This document shows positions 47,403 to 57,100 of a stretch of 64,000 nucleotides of DNA, piece after piece. A model generated the notes under the pieces. It did no database searches and was not told the origin of the DNA. It saw nothing but the letters and a program-made list of their open reading frames with translations. The position numbers and the translations under genes are program-made. The stretch comes from GWE2-42-39 sp942493345 (GTDB lineage Bacteria; Bacteroidota; Bacteroidia; Bacteroidales; Prolixibacteraceae): positions 558,001 to 622,000 of the forward strand of contig OW818695.1 in NCBI GenBank assembly GCA_942493345.1, read 5' to 3'. How positions within the stretch are numbered: position 1 is the first letter of the stretch; every line of letters begins with the position of its first letter.

Positions 47403-47992
47403 AAAGCTCAATCCTTTTACAAAACAAATTTCCAGACATAATGACAACTCATTCTGAACTGAATAAAAGTACCGAATTCTTCCGGCATTTAGATACGCTT
47501 AAAATCAGTATCTTATTTCTGACATTGGAAGAACAGTATTTCACAAGAAAGTATTAAATACAGAACAGAGTTATTATTGAACTTGTTTAAAGTTGAACCC
47601 AGTTTTATAGGTTACTCTTCATTTCTAAATATCGAATGACGAACAAGAACTAAGCAATATCGAAATATCACAAATGCGCCTGCACCCAAATTACTTATTT
47701 TTTGTTTCTTGTTTATTACTTCATTATAACCAACAAAACAAATCGTTACACTCACTCTTCGATGCCCAACTTTTGACAACTTTATTACTAAAAATGCATT
47801 AGTTGATCTGCAAAAGCAAATAAAACAACAGCTGCAAAGGTTATTCTTGTGTTTTCTGGAATAAAAACAAATTTATGCTGGCAATTGCTGATATTCAGAA
47901 AAAAAATGAAAACGGGACAAGAAAAAATCTTGTCCCGTTGTATCTTGTATTCATCCGGTGACTTCAGGTCATCGGATGAGAAGAGATGCAAA
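47403..47992. other. 590-base spacer without a supported gene
   Basis: The stretch between the GH16 and oxidoreductase genes is A/T-rich. It holds the oxidoreductase terminator at its right end and a 38-codon ORF (47441-47557) that I cannot support. I see no RNA gene or repeat in it. Confidence 0.6.
47899..47938 (-). terminator. Terminator of the oxidoreductase gene
   Basis: A perfect 10-bp stem ACGGGACAAG / CTTGTCCCGT (47912-47921, 47929-47938) with a 7-base loop. A T-rich stretch follows on the minus strand. Confidence 0.85.
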
Positions 47993-49486
47993 TTATGCCG
48001 GCATTTCGGGTAAACTCCATGGAGCACGATATTTGTGCTTGATCAATTCGGCTGCAAATTCAGTTGCAGGAACCGGGTCTGTCCATGTTTTGTTGAATGT
48101 CGGGTGACCATCGTGAATTTGGAAACCGTCTTTAATAACCGTTTTAATTTTCTCGCTATCATTAATATTGGTAAACTGCATGCTGGCTCCATTCCATTCC
48201 AGCTCTTTATTGAGCGATTGCAGACGAACTGCAAGTACCCCCATTACAACCATTTCGTTGAATGGCCCGGCTTCGCTGAAATCGGAAGCAGTTTTTACAC
48301 GGCTTTCCGGAGATTCTTTACATGCACGTACCCAATCCATTTCGTGGCTGCCTTCGATGCGACGGCGGAATTTTGGAGCTTCCGGAACGCGACCTGAGAG
48401 CAACCATGGGTCTTTTCCATAGCAACCACAAATCAATTTGTCTTTGGTTCCATGAAAAATAACACAACCACCTGCATTGTTCGGTTCTTTGCCTGCCGGC
48501 CATCCGTCTGGAAGCATCGGTTTGATTCCACCATCGTACCAGAAAACTTCAACTTCAGGAAGTTTAATTTTCATTTTTTTCTTTGGTGTACGGGCAGGGA
48601 AAGTCAGTTTCACGCTTTGTGCCGTTGGTGCACAATCCTGGAGCAACAAGGTTGAATTTCCCTGTGCCTTGGTCGGGTAGCCTAATTCGAGGCCAACAAA
48701 TACCGGGTGAAGGATGTGACAAGCCATGTCGCCAAGAGCGCCTGTTCCGTAATCCCACCAACCGCGCCAGTTCCATGGATGATACAATTTGTTGTAAGGT
48801 CTCATTTTGGCTGGTCCGGTGAACAAGTCCCAATCCAATGTTTCAGGAACCCAATCCCCGTTTTCCGGAGTATTTAAACCTTGTGGCCAAATCGGACGGT
48901 CGGTAAAAGCTTCCACTTTGGTTATTTCACCAATTTCTCCATTGGCAATCCATTCACAAGTAAGGTTTACACCTTCACCTGATGAACCTTGGTTCCCCAT
49001 CTGAGTAGCCAGTTTGTATTTATCAGCCAGTTTGGTCAACAAACGTGATTCGTAAACGGTGTGAGTCAAAGGTTTTTGTACGTATACATTTTTCCCCATT
49101 GTCATTGCATGGGCTGCGGTAATACAGTGTGTATGGTCAGCCGTTGCAATCACTACTCCGTCGATTTCTTTGCCCAGCTCATCATACATAACGCGCCAGT
49201 CCTTGTACTTCTTTGCTTTTGGAAAATAATCGAATACGCGACCGGCATAATTCCAATCGACATCGCAAAGACCAATGATGTTTTGCGATTCAAGGTTTTT
49301 CAGGTTGGCAAACCCCATACCGCCAATACCGACGGCAGCAATGTTGAGTTTATCACTTGGAGCCACATGTCCTAAACTTTTTCCCAATGCAAAATTGGGA
49401 ATGATCGTAATACCTGCGGCAGCGGTTGCAGCAGTTCCCAAAAAAGCTCTTCTGGAAACGACATTCTTGTTTGAATTTTTGCTCAT
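47993..49486 (-). CDS. Gfo/Idh/MocA-family oxidoreductase, Tat-exported
   Basis: A 497-residue NAD(P)-dependent oxidoreductase. The N-terminus has a twin-arginine signal (SRRAFLGT at 11-18, then a hydrophobic stretch), so the folded protein with cofactor is exported to the periplasm. The Rossmann part is LNIAAVGIGGMGFANLKNL; KNVYVQKPLTHTVYESR carries the conserved Lys-Pro of the family. Members act on sugars, inositols or glycosides. Tat-exported forms of this type are common in Bacteroidota and Planctomycetes; the substrate is unknown. Monocistronic with its own terminator. Confidence 0.9.
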   Translation of the reverse strand: MSKNSNKNVVSRRAFLGTAATAAAGITIIPNFALGKSLGHVAPSDKLNIAAVGIGGMGFANLKNLESQNIIGLCDVDWNYAGRVFDYFPKAKKYKDWRVMYDELGKEIDGVVIATADHTHCITAAHAMTMGKNVYVQKPLTHTVYESRLLTKLADKYKLATQMGNQGSSGEGVNLTCEWIANGEIGEITKVEAFTDRPIWPQGLNTPENGDWVPETLDWDLFTGPAKMRPYNKLYHPWNWRGWWDYGTGALGDMACHILHPVFVGLELGYPTKAQGNSTLLLQDCAPTAQSVKLTFPARTPKKKMKIKLPEVEVFWYDGGIKPMLPDGWPAGKEPNNAGGCVIFHGTKDKLICGCYGKDPWLLSGRVPEAPKFRRRIEGSHEMDWVRACKESPESRVKTASDFSEAGPFNEMVVMGVLAVRLQSLNKELEWNGASMQFTNINDSEKIKTVIKDGFQIHDGHPTFNKTWTDPVPATEFAAELIKHKYRAPWSLPEMPA

Positions 49487-49726
49487 AGTTTAATTTTGAA
49501 AATAATAAGTATGTTTCTTGAAAATAAACTTTCGTAATTTTTTTAATAAAACCTGCTAAAGGTAAAATTATTTGATCGATTGTCCAAGCTCATCTGCGTC
49601 CCTTTTTACAGTAATTTTAAAGGTAAAAATTACGTTATTTATATATTTCTGAAAACCTTTGCTTTTGTCGTCTTCAAAGTTTCCGGGCTTGAATAGGAAT
49701 AATCTATTCAGCATCAAGAAAATCAA

Positions 49727-49758
49727 TTTGACTGGTGTTGGACTGCCTGGTACATTTG
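49727..49758 (+). promoter_or_regulatory. Promoter of the peroxiredoxin gene
   Basis: TTTG (49727-49730), exactly 20 bases, TACATTTG (49751-49758): a textbook Bacteroidota -33/-7 pair, 55 bases before the ATG. The rest of the 327-base spacer (49487-49813) holds nothing else I can support. Confidence 0.8.
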
Positions 49759-49813
49759 TCTTATAAATTTTCATTCAATCTCTGTTAAAAATCATTTCAA
49801 AAACAATAAAATC

Positions 49814-50344
49814 ATGAAAACTATTGGAGAAAAGTTTCCGGAATTTAAAAAAGAAGCGGTTGTCTCGCTCGAAGCTGGTAAAGAATTTAAAACATTGACC
49901 AATGCCGATATTGCAGGAAAATGGACTGTGATTTTTTGGTGGCCGCTTGATTTTACGTTCGTTTGTCCTACCGAGATCGAATCGTTTAACCGAAATTTTG
50001 AGGAATTTACAAAACGCGATGTCAACCTGATCGGTGCATCAATCGATTCCCAGTTCGTACATCTTGCATGGAGAAACAATCACCCCGGGTTGAAAAACCT
50101 GAAATTCCCGATGTTGGCCGATACATCAAAATCGCTATCATGTGAATTGGGAATTCTTGAAACCGAAAACAAAATTGCCTACCGAGCAACATTTATTATC
50201 GACCCGGAAGGAGTGATTCAGCATGTTTCGGTAAACGGGCTGAACGTTGGCCGGAATGTAAAAGAAGTACTTCGAATATTGGATGCACTGCAAACCGGAG
50301 AACTTACACCTTGCGACTGGGAACCGGGCCAGGATACCTTATAA
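49814..50344 (+). CDS. Typical 2-Cys peroxiredoxin (AhpC/Prx1 class)
   Basis: A 176-residue thiol peroxidase. The peroxidatic Cys51 is in DFTFVCPTEI and the resolving Cys167 in LTPCDWEPG near the end, so it reduces H2O2 and organic peroxides through an intersubunit disulfide. WRNNHPGLKNLKFPMLAD and ATFIIDPEGVIQHV are family signatures. The usual F/Y before the active-site Pro is Trp (FWWPLDF). The electron donor (AhpF or thioredoxin) is not encoded nearby. It has its own promoter and a bidirectional terminator. Confidence 0.95.
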   Translation: MKTIGEKFPEFKKEAVVSLEAGKEFKTLTNADIAGKWTVIFWWPLDFTFVCPTEIESFNRNFEEFTKRDVNLIGASIDSQFVHLAWRNNHPGLKNLKFPMLADTSKSLSCELGILETENKIAYRATFIIDPEGVIQHVSVNGLNVGRNVKEVLRILDALQTGELTPCDWEPGQDTL

Positions 50345-50353
50345 AAAAAGGAC

Positions 50354-50373
50354 AGGGCTTTCGAGCCCTTTTT
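50354..50373. terminator. Bidirectional terminator between convergent genes
   Basis: Stem AGGGCT / AGCCCT (50354-50359, 50364-50369), with T5 on the plus side (50369-50373) and an A7 run (50343-50349) on the other. It can serve both the peroxiredoxin and the convergent glycosyltransferase gene. Confidence 0.8.
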
Positions 50374-50378
50374 CCTTT

Positions 50379-51122
50379 CTATGAACGGTTCACTTTCGGA
50401 TATTTTTCGCTCCAACTGCGGATTTTCATTTTTAATACACCCCACAATGCTTCGTTGAAAATACCACCGCTCATTTTCGAAGTTCCTTCGGTGCGATCTG
50501 TAAAAACAATGGAAACTTCCTTTATTTTGAACCCGTATTTCCAGGCTTTAAATTTCATTTCAATCTGAAACCCATACCCTTTCAGCCGTATATTATCAAG
50601 ATCGATGGTTTCCAGGACTGCCCGCCTGTAACATTTAAAACCAGCCGTTGTATCTTTCACATTCATCCCGGTTACCAGGCGCACATACAAGGATGCCCCA
50701 TACGACATCAGCACACGTCCCAGCGGCCAGTTAACCACGTTAATTCCTGAAATATACCGCGAACCGACTGCCAAATCGGCTCCTTCGTTTTCACAGGCAG
50801 CATACAAATGTTCCAGATCATCCGGATTATGAGAGAAGTCGCAATCCATCTCAAAAATGTAATCATACTTTCGTTCCAGCGCCCATTTAAAACCAGTAAT
50901 ATAGGCTGTACCAAGTCCCTGTTTCCCCGACCGTTGAAGCAAATGCAACCGATCCGGAAATTCACGCTGCAATTCAATAACCTTGTCAGCCGTACCATCG
51001 GGCGAGTTATCGTCAACAATGAGGAGTTCAAATGGCGTTGGCAACGAAAAAACTTTGCGCACCATTTTTTCGATGTTCTCAATTTCCTTATAGGTTGGAA
51101 TAATGACCAGGTTCTTTTTCAC
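50379..51122 (-). CDS. Polyprenol monophosphomannose synthase-like GT2
   Basis: A 247-residue family 2 glycosyltransferase of the dolichol/polyprenol-phosphate mannose synthase group. LVIIPTYKEIENIEKMVRKVF at the N-terminus, LLIVDDNSPDGTADKV, the D-x-D metal site in FEMDCDFSHNPDDL, and the conserved TAGFKCYRR and GYGFQIEMKFKAW segments are present. No C-terminal membrane segments. It transfers a sugar (mannose or glucose in relatives) from a nucleotide donor to a polyprenol phosphate, for use by periplasmic glycosyltransferases. Confidence 0.92.
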   Translation of the reverse strand: MKKNLVIIPTYKEIENIEKMVRKVFSLPTPFELLIVDDNSPDGTADKVIELQREFPDRLHLLQRSGKQGLGTAYITGFKWALERKYDYIFEMDCDFSHNPDDLEHLYAACENEGADLAVGSRYISGINVVNWPLGRVLMSYGASLYVRLVTGMNVKDTTAGFKCYRRAVLETIDLDNIRLKGYGFQIEMKFKAWKYGFKIKEVSIVFTDRTEGTSKMSGGIFNEALWGVLKMKIRSWSEKYPKVNRS

Positions 51123-51189
51123 TAATTTTCAGAATAAGTTTCCTGCGAAAATAAACTTTTTAGGCGACTTTCTCGCAATCAGCGCTTGC

Positions 51190-51197
51190 CAAATATA
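51190..51197 (-). promoter_or_regulatory. Possible promoter element of the polyprenol-P glycosyltransferase
   Basis: TATATTTG on the minus strand is a full match to the -7 box, 67 bases before the start codon. The expected -33 TTTG is missing. Confidence 0.4.
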
Positions 51198-51390
51198 TTT
51201 TACTGACAATGAAATTTTCCACCCGGAAAAAAAAGCATTATTCCCAATCACAAATAGTTAAATCACCAAAAATATTGACGGATTATCATTAAATTGGCAA
51301 GTCTGAATCAAATCATAAAACAGAATGAATTTTCACATTATTCATTATTACTCCCGACTTTCTTCTTGAACCCATTTTAATCAATTTCGT

Positions 51391-52266
51391 ATGAAAACGC
51401 CAACAACATTTTTGTCCTTATTCCTGATTTTTAGTTTCTCACTAAAAGCACAAGAACAACTGCCAATGATTGCAAAAGGCAGTCAGCTTGAAAAAATACA
51501 GTCAGGCTATTCGTTTACCGAAGGACCTGCCGTTGCAAAAAACGGGGAAATTTATTTTACCGACCAGCCCAACGACAAAATTTATATCTGGAATGAAAAG
51601 CAGGGTATCCGTGAGTTTAAAGTAGAGGGCGAACGCTCAAACGGGTTGTATTTTTCAGCCGACGGGCAATTGGTGTCGTGTGCCGATTACCGGAACAAAC
51701 TAATTAAAATCGCAATGGGTGGAACAAAAACAGTTCTGGTCGACAAGTACGATGGCAAACACCTGAATGGCCCGAATGATCTTTGGATTCACCCAAACGG
51801 CAACATTTATTTTACCGACAGTTATTATCATCGCGACTGGTGGCCCGAAGGGCAGGTGCAGGTGCAGGATTGCCGGGGTGTTTATTGCCTGAAAACCGAC
51901 GGTGAACTTTTTCGTGTAATTGACGATTACAAAATGCCGAACGGAATTATCGGAACTTCGGATGGAAAAACGCTATACGTGGCCGATATCGCCGACGGAA
52001 AAACCTGGAAATACCACATTGAAACCGATGGAAAACTTTCCGGGAAAACCTTTTTTGCTCCCGAAGGTTCCGACGGGATGACCATCGATAGAAAAGGGAA
52101 TGTGTACCTGACCAACCGTGCCGTTTCAGTTTTTGCCCCCGACGGGAAAAAACTGGGAGAAATAGTCGTTCCCGAACGGCCTGCAAATGTTTGCATTGGC
52201 GGTAAAAACCGGAAAACGCTTTTTATTACAGCACGTACATCGGTATACAAAATAGAGATGAAATAA
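51391..52266 (+). CDS. SMP-30/gluconolactonase-family protein, secreted
   Basis: A 291-residue beta-propeller protein. A signal peptide (1-20, cleavage near LKAQEQ) sends it to the periplasm. Family motifs run in order: YSFTEGPAVAKNGEIYFTDQPNDKIY, NGLYFSADGQLVSCADYRN, HLNGPNDLWIHPNGNIYFTDS and MPNGIIGTSDGKTLYVADI. Glu, Asn and Asp residues in those segments are the metal ligands. Likely a lactonase acting on sugar lactones. It stands alone; no sugar oxidase gene is adjacent, though a Gfo/Idh/MocA oxidoreductase lies 2 kb upstream. Confidence 0.92.
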   Translation: MKTPTTFLSLFLIFSFSLKAQEQLPMIAKGSQLEKIQSGYSFTEGPAVAKNGEIYFTDQPNDKIYIWNEKQGIREFKVEGERSNGLYFSADGQLVSCADYRNKLIKIAMGGTKTVLVDKYDGKHLNGPNDLWIHPNGNIYFTDSYYHRDWWPEGQVQVQDCRGVYCLKTDGELFRVIDDYKMPNGIIGTSDGKTLYVADIADGKTWKYHIETDGKLSGKTFFAPEGSDGMTIDRKGNVYLTNRAVSVFAPDGKKLGEIVVPERPANVCIGGKNRKTLFITARTSVYKIEMK

Positions 52267-52278
52267 ACTTGTCGTTGA

Positions 52279-53289
52279 TTAGTCCAGCTCTTTGTCGAGC
52301 ATATCGCGAAAACCCTCAGAGAACCAGGTTTTCATTTCGCCGTTTTCTCCTGAATAAATGAAATATACTTCCAGACCTTTGACGTGACTGACAATCCGTT
52401 TTGCTTCTTCCAGCCCAAGAACCATGAAGGCAGTCGCATAGGCGTCAGCAGTCATGCAGTCGTCGGCCAATACAGTTGAACTTAACAACGAATGTTGTAC
52501 CGGGTAGCCTGTTTTCGGATCGATGGTGTGGGCATATTTTTTATCATTTTCAATATAAAAATTGCGGTAATTTCCTGAAGTTGCCAACGCTTTATTTCTT
52601 AGTGAAACAATGGCTTTCAGTTCCTGATTGTCAGGCGAAGGATCGTCGACCGGTTTACTGATGCCAATGCTCCAGCTTTTCCCTTTCGCATTGACTCCGT
52701 GTGCCACAACTTCGCCCCCAATTTCAACCATGTAGTTCTTGCATCCCCGCCCAGCAAGAAAATTACCAACCACATCACTGCCATACCCTTTTGCAATGGC
52801 GCTACAATCGAGCATGGTGTTCGGGTGGTCTTTGATTACCCTGTTCCCCGAAATCCTGATTTTCTGATAACCGACCAACGTTTTCAACGAATCGATGAGT
52901 TCATCGGTTACTTTTTCCTTGTTTTTAAACCCGAACCCCCATACATTTACCATCGGCGCAACGGTTATATCGAAAGCCCCGCCAGTTATTTCCGAAACTT
53001 CCATCGCTTTGTTGAAGACCGTCAGAAAATAATCGTCAAGCTCAACATCCTGATTCCTGTTTATTTTCGAAACTATCGAAAGGCTGTCGAAAGTCGAAAG
53101 TGAATGGTTTACCTTGTTCATTTCGGCTTCAATTTCAACCTGCAAATCTTTACCATCAGGGCTTTCGTACTTTATGGTATAAATTGTACCATACATAAAC
53201 CCCTGATTGGTAATGTAACTTGACTTTTTTAGATTGCAAGAACAGGCAATAGCCAGAACTACAGCAAGAAATATGAAATGACCCCTCAT
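52279..53289 (-). CDS. apbE: FAD:protein FMN transferase
   Basis: A 336-residue ApbE-family lipoprotein (lipobox LAIAC, Cys16). It attaches FMN from FAD to Thr residues in periplasmic flavoproteins. Conserved parts: YESPDGKDLQVEIEAEMNKVNHSLSTFD, the FDITVAPMVNVWGFG strand, LDCSAIAKGYGSDVV, IGGEVVAHG, SGNYRNF, KYAHTIDPKTGYPV, and DDCMTADAYATAFMVLG with the Mg-binding Asp. Its obvious substrates in this genome are RnfD and RnfG from the start of the window, although it lies 48 kb away and next to unrelated genes. Confidence 0.95.
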   Translation of the reverse strand: MRGHFIFLAVVLAIACSCNLKKSSYITNQGFMYGTIYTIKYESPDGKDLQVEIEAEMNKVNHSLSTFDSLSIVSKINRNQDVELDDYFLTVFNKAMEVSEITGGAFDITVAPMVNVWGFGFKNKEKVTDELIDSLKTLVGYQKIRISGNRVIKDHPNTMLDCSAIAKGYGSDVVGNFLAGRGCKNYMVEIGGEVVAHGVNAKGKSWSIGISKPVDDPSPDNQELKAIVSLRNKALATSGNYRNFYIENDKKYAHTIDPKTGYPVQHSLLSSTVLADDCMTADAYATAFMVLGLEEAKRIVSHVKGLEVYFIYSGENGEMKTWFSEGFRDMLDKELD

Positions 53290-53391
53290 CGTTTTTTCAT
53301 TAAAATATGGAATCTAAAGATAAATATTTTGTAACCGTTAAAACGGATGTAGGAAAAAGATTCAGCAACCGAGAATAAAATTTCAGAAATA

Positions 53392-53428
53392 AAAAAGCAA
53401 AACTCCCAAACGGAATCCTGCTTTTTTA
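53392..53428 (-). terminator. Weak terminator behind the efflux operon
   Basis: AAAAAAGCA (53392-53400) can pair with TGCTTTTTT (53420-53428). The stem is A/T-rich with a long loop, but it sits just behind the permease gene and has a T run. Confidence 0.4.
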
Positions 53429-53444
53429 AATGAACTAAAATATT

Positions 53445-54173
53445 TTAGATGAAACGTTCCCGTTTTTGAAGATTAAATAATCCGTACAAAAGAAAGATCA
53501 GGGAACTAACCGACAGAAAAACACGGTTCTTCACCATAATTCCTTCCCAAATGGTTTCATTCAGGTTTCGCGGTATATTGAAAGGGTTGAGAAATACGTC
53601 CCATTGGGTATCTTTCACAAAACTTTCACTAATAATCATTAGTATAACACCGAGGATGACCATAACAGCCATGGTTCCGTAGCCGTTTTTTATCAGGCTT
53701 GAAAACATAAACGACAGACATCCAATAAAAAGGATTGGATACATTACCTGATAAGTCATCTCCAGAATATTTATCCGGGTCAAAAAGATTGTTGCCAAGT
53801 ATGAATACACGCACATGATCAGGAAAACCAAAATGAATACAAGAATCATGCGTACCAGCCATACTTTGTAACGATAGTCGGGAATACCAAAAAGAATTTC
53901 CAGAATACCCGCGTCAACATCGTTCTGTATTCCAAAGCTCATCGGATAAAAAACCAATAATATCCCCGGAAAAACGAGGGTATAGTAAACCATCTCTTCA
54001 TCAAGGTTTTCCCCATTTAAAGTCGAATTAATCGAGATGAATATAAAAAAGCCAAGGGAGGCCAGGAAAAACCAGATGAAACGGTTACCAAAAATAACGC
54101 GCATGTTGTAACGAACCAGCTTCCATATTAAGTAAAGCGTATTTGCCAATCCTGATTTATTTTTTGTTTCCAT
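53445..54173 (-). CDS. ABC-2 type permease coupled to the RND-ABC fusion
   Basis: A 242-residue membrane protein with six predicted membrane segments and the ABC-2 fold pattern: a charged N-terminus (IWKLVRYNMRVIFGNRF), a first helix at about 35-50, and DAGILEILFGIP in the first cytoplasmic loop. It resembles transport permeases of the NatB/YhaP type that pair with a separate ATPase. Its ATG overlaps the stop of the fusion gene by 1 base (TAATG), so the two are made together and the ATPase at the fusion's C-terminus is the likely partner. Last gene of the operon. Confidence 0.85.
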   Translation of the reverse strand: METKNKSGLANTLYLIWKLVRYNMRVIFGNRFIWFFLASLGFFIFISINSTLNGENLDEEMVYYTLVFPGILLVFYPMSFGIQNDVDAGILEILFGIPDYRYKVWLVRMILVFILVFLIMCVYSYLATIFLTRINILEMTYQVMYPILFIGCLSFMFSSLIKNGYGTMAVMVILGVILMIISESFVKDTQWDVFLNPFNIPRNLNETIWEGIMVKNRVFLSVSSLIFLLYGLFNLQKRERFI

Positions 54174-57100
54174 TACTTCAAATCTTTAATCAAACATAAA
54201 TAGGCGTCTTCCAGTAGTGGTTTTGCAACAACCGCATCGGGTGTCGGTTGCGTTTTCGAAAGCATCCGAACCCTGATTTTATCATCTTGTCGCATGTGAT
54301 GGATGACCATTTGCTTGTTCGGCATTTTATCGAAGTCGCTGACCGGGACATCGAATTGCCAAACCAGATCCTTGGCCAGATGGACCATGTTGGATGGCGT
54401 TCCGGTATATTTTACGCGCCCCCGGTTGATCACGGCAACCTGGTTACACGAGCTGGCAATATCTTCAATAATATGTGTCGAAAAGATCACGATGCGTTCG
54501 CGACTGAGTTCAACCAGCAAATTACGGAACCGGATGCGTTCGCGTGGATCGAGACCTGCAGTAGGCTCGTCAACAACCAGTATTCTCGGCAGGTGAAGCA
54601 AGATTTGGGCAATCCCGATGCGCTGTTTCATACCCCCTGAGAACGATCCGATTTTCTCTTGTCTCCGGTCGTACATGTGAACCGATTTCAACACATAAGC
54701 AACCCGTTCCTCACGTTCGGTCCTATCCGTCAAACCTTTCAGTATGGCTTGATAATCAAGAAAATCTTCAGCCGGCATATTTTCATAGGTTCCGAATTCC
54801 TGCGGAAGATAGCCGATCAATCCCTGTAATTCTTCGCGTTTCTCCTGCGTATCGATACCGTTGATCCAGATTTTACCATAACTCTGTTCGAAAATGCCAC
54901 AGATGGTACGCATCATGGTTGATTTCCCTGCCCCATTGGGTCCCAGCAAGCCAAACATACCGGTTTCTATTTTCAGAGAAACCCCGTTCAGCGCTTTGAA
55001 TGGCTGACGACGTTTTCCAATTATCGGTATTTGTTTTACCAGCCGGAACACGGTTCGCCGCAAGTTGCCAAAACGTCCTGTAATTCGGTCAATATTCACT
55101 TTTTCTTCGTACAATTTTCGCGATGTAACCGAAATTATCAGAGCCAGGTACCACAGCAAGAAAACAGTCACCAGCAAACCGATAGACTTTGTGTTTAACC
55201 AGAGCATAAACAGCTCGGGCAAAGGCAAAATCCAGAAAAATGCCCATTGTATCCATTTCCGAATAACCAGCGGCCACTTTTTGTCCCTGGCAGCGGCAAG
55301 ATGATCGAAATAATAATTGAATGGCTTCCACATCCCGTTGATATACAAGTACACCATCACGGTCATAAATAGCATCCAAAGCGCCGATTCGAGGTAAAAG
55401 AAGGTGAAATAGATAAAGAACCCCAAAAGTGGCAATTGCCAAATCATCTGGTCGAATTCCCGGATCGATTTGTATTCTTTTTCAAGCCCTGCGCGTTTGC
55501 GAATATTGATTCCCCCGTTCCATTCGCGGGTAAAACGGTCGGGACGGTCATAAATTTTCACCAGGTTTTGAATAACAATGCTAATCGGAGCATTTTCTTC
55601 AACCAGTTTGGTTTTCGCCTTTTTCAAGCTCGACAATACAAACCATGTTGCTCCCGGTACCACCAGAATGAGAAGCACAAAATCGATGACTTGCCACAAG
55701 CCTGAGTCTATTTTGAAATAAATGTATGCTGTACCGGCAATCATGATACTGAACTGAATAATTTTCAGTTTCCAACTCAGGCTGCGGAACCATTCGAGCG
55801 AACTTTCAAGCCCTGAATACATGGTTGGGATGAAAATAAGGGTCAGCAGGGTACTGACAGCCAAACCACCAATTACAATGATAGCAAACGGAGCGCCGAT
55901 TACACTGACATATTCTGCATCGCCCATTCCCAACGGGATCATGGCTACGATGGTAGCGATAGCTGTAATCAGGATGGGACGTACCCGCGAAAGACCGGCG
56001 GTCATCAAGGCTCGTGAGCGCCGGAACCCGCGATCTCTCAAAATGTTGGTATAGTCAATCAGGATAATGCCATTATTGACCACAATGCCAATTAAAATCA
56101 GGAAACCGGTAAGCGTGTTTGCATTCAACAGGCTGTTGCCCGTGAAAATAAGCGCCATAAATGAACCTATACCCGCCAACGGAATGGTAAACATCAGAAC
56201 AAACGGGGTTACCAACGATTCGAAAACCGATGCAAGAATCATAAAAATGAGCAATACGGCAGCGCCAATCAGAAAATAAAATTCATTCAGGTCGCTTTCT
56301 TCATGTACTACTTCGGCCGCCACTCCTGGAGGAAGATTGTAGCTGGCTACCAGCTCATCGATTTCATAACGATATGCCTCCAGCAGCTCTTTTGAATCTT
56401 CGGCCTCACTAACAAAGCTGTATGTAATTTCGATATTCTTTTCCTGGTTGACCCGGTTAATGCCGGCCAAACCGGAAGCATAAACCAGGTTGGTAAAATC
56501 CTGAAGGTCGTGAAGCCCATCGTTGGCATCGGAAACCTGAAGCCGGCGAAGGTCTTCCATATTGCGTTCTTCCTCTTCCTCAACACCCTTCGTTGTAATG
56601 ACAATCTCGTATTCATCAACATCCTGATTAAACATTACCCCGGTATTGATTTCCTTTTGAAATGAATTTAATTCCGAAGTCACATTGGCAAGCGAAAGGT
56701 TGTATTCGGTCATCAGCAGCGGATCGAAAAGCATGTGTACTTCCGGACGGTTGTCTGAAACGTTGACCCGCACCCGGCGGATTGATTCCAGTTCATCGAG
56801 ATAGTATTTAAAATCTTCGGCCACTTGTTGCATCTGTGCAAAATCCTGGCCTTTCAGAACGATTTTCTCTTCTTCGGTCCCAATGCCCATCATGCGTTGG
56901 AAATTGCCCATCGAATTGCGGCTTCCGCCTGAGAAACCACGGGAGCTTTGCGTCTGTTCAAACGATATTTCAGCGGTATTTACCGAACTGACCCTTTTTT
57001 CAATGTCCGCTTTTATTTCAGCAAAATTACGGTCGGCAATATCTTCATATTCTTCTTTCAGTTTGACAGTAACAACGGCTTCTTCTTCCTCAATTTTACT

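Noticed and set aside
47441..47557. A 38-codon ORF in the large spacer upstream of the GH16 gene
   Set aside because: It has an ATG and stop but no promoter, ribosome site or recognisable sequence; frames of this length are expected by chance.
49568..49774. A 68-codon minus-strand frame in the oxidoreductase-peroxiredoxin spacer
   Set aside because: It lies opposite the strong peroxiredoxin promoter, has no ribosome site or family resemblance, and its composition is that of spacer DNA.
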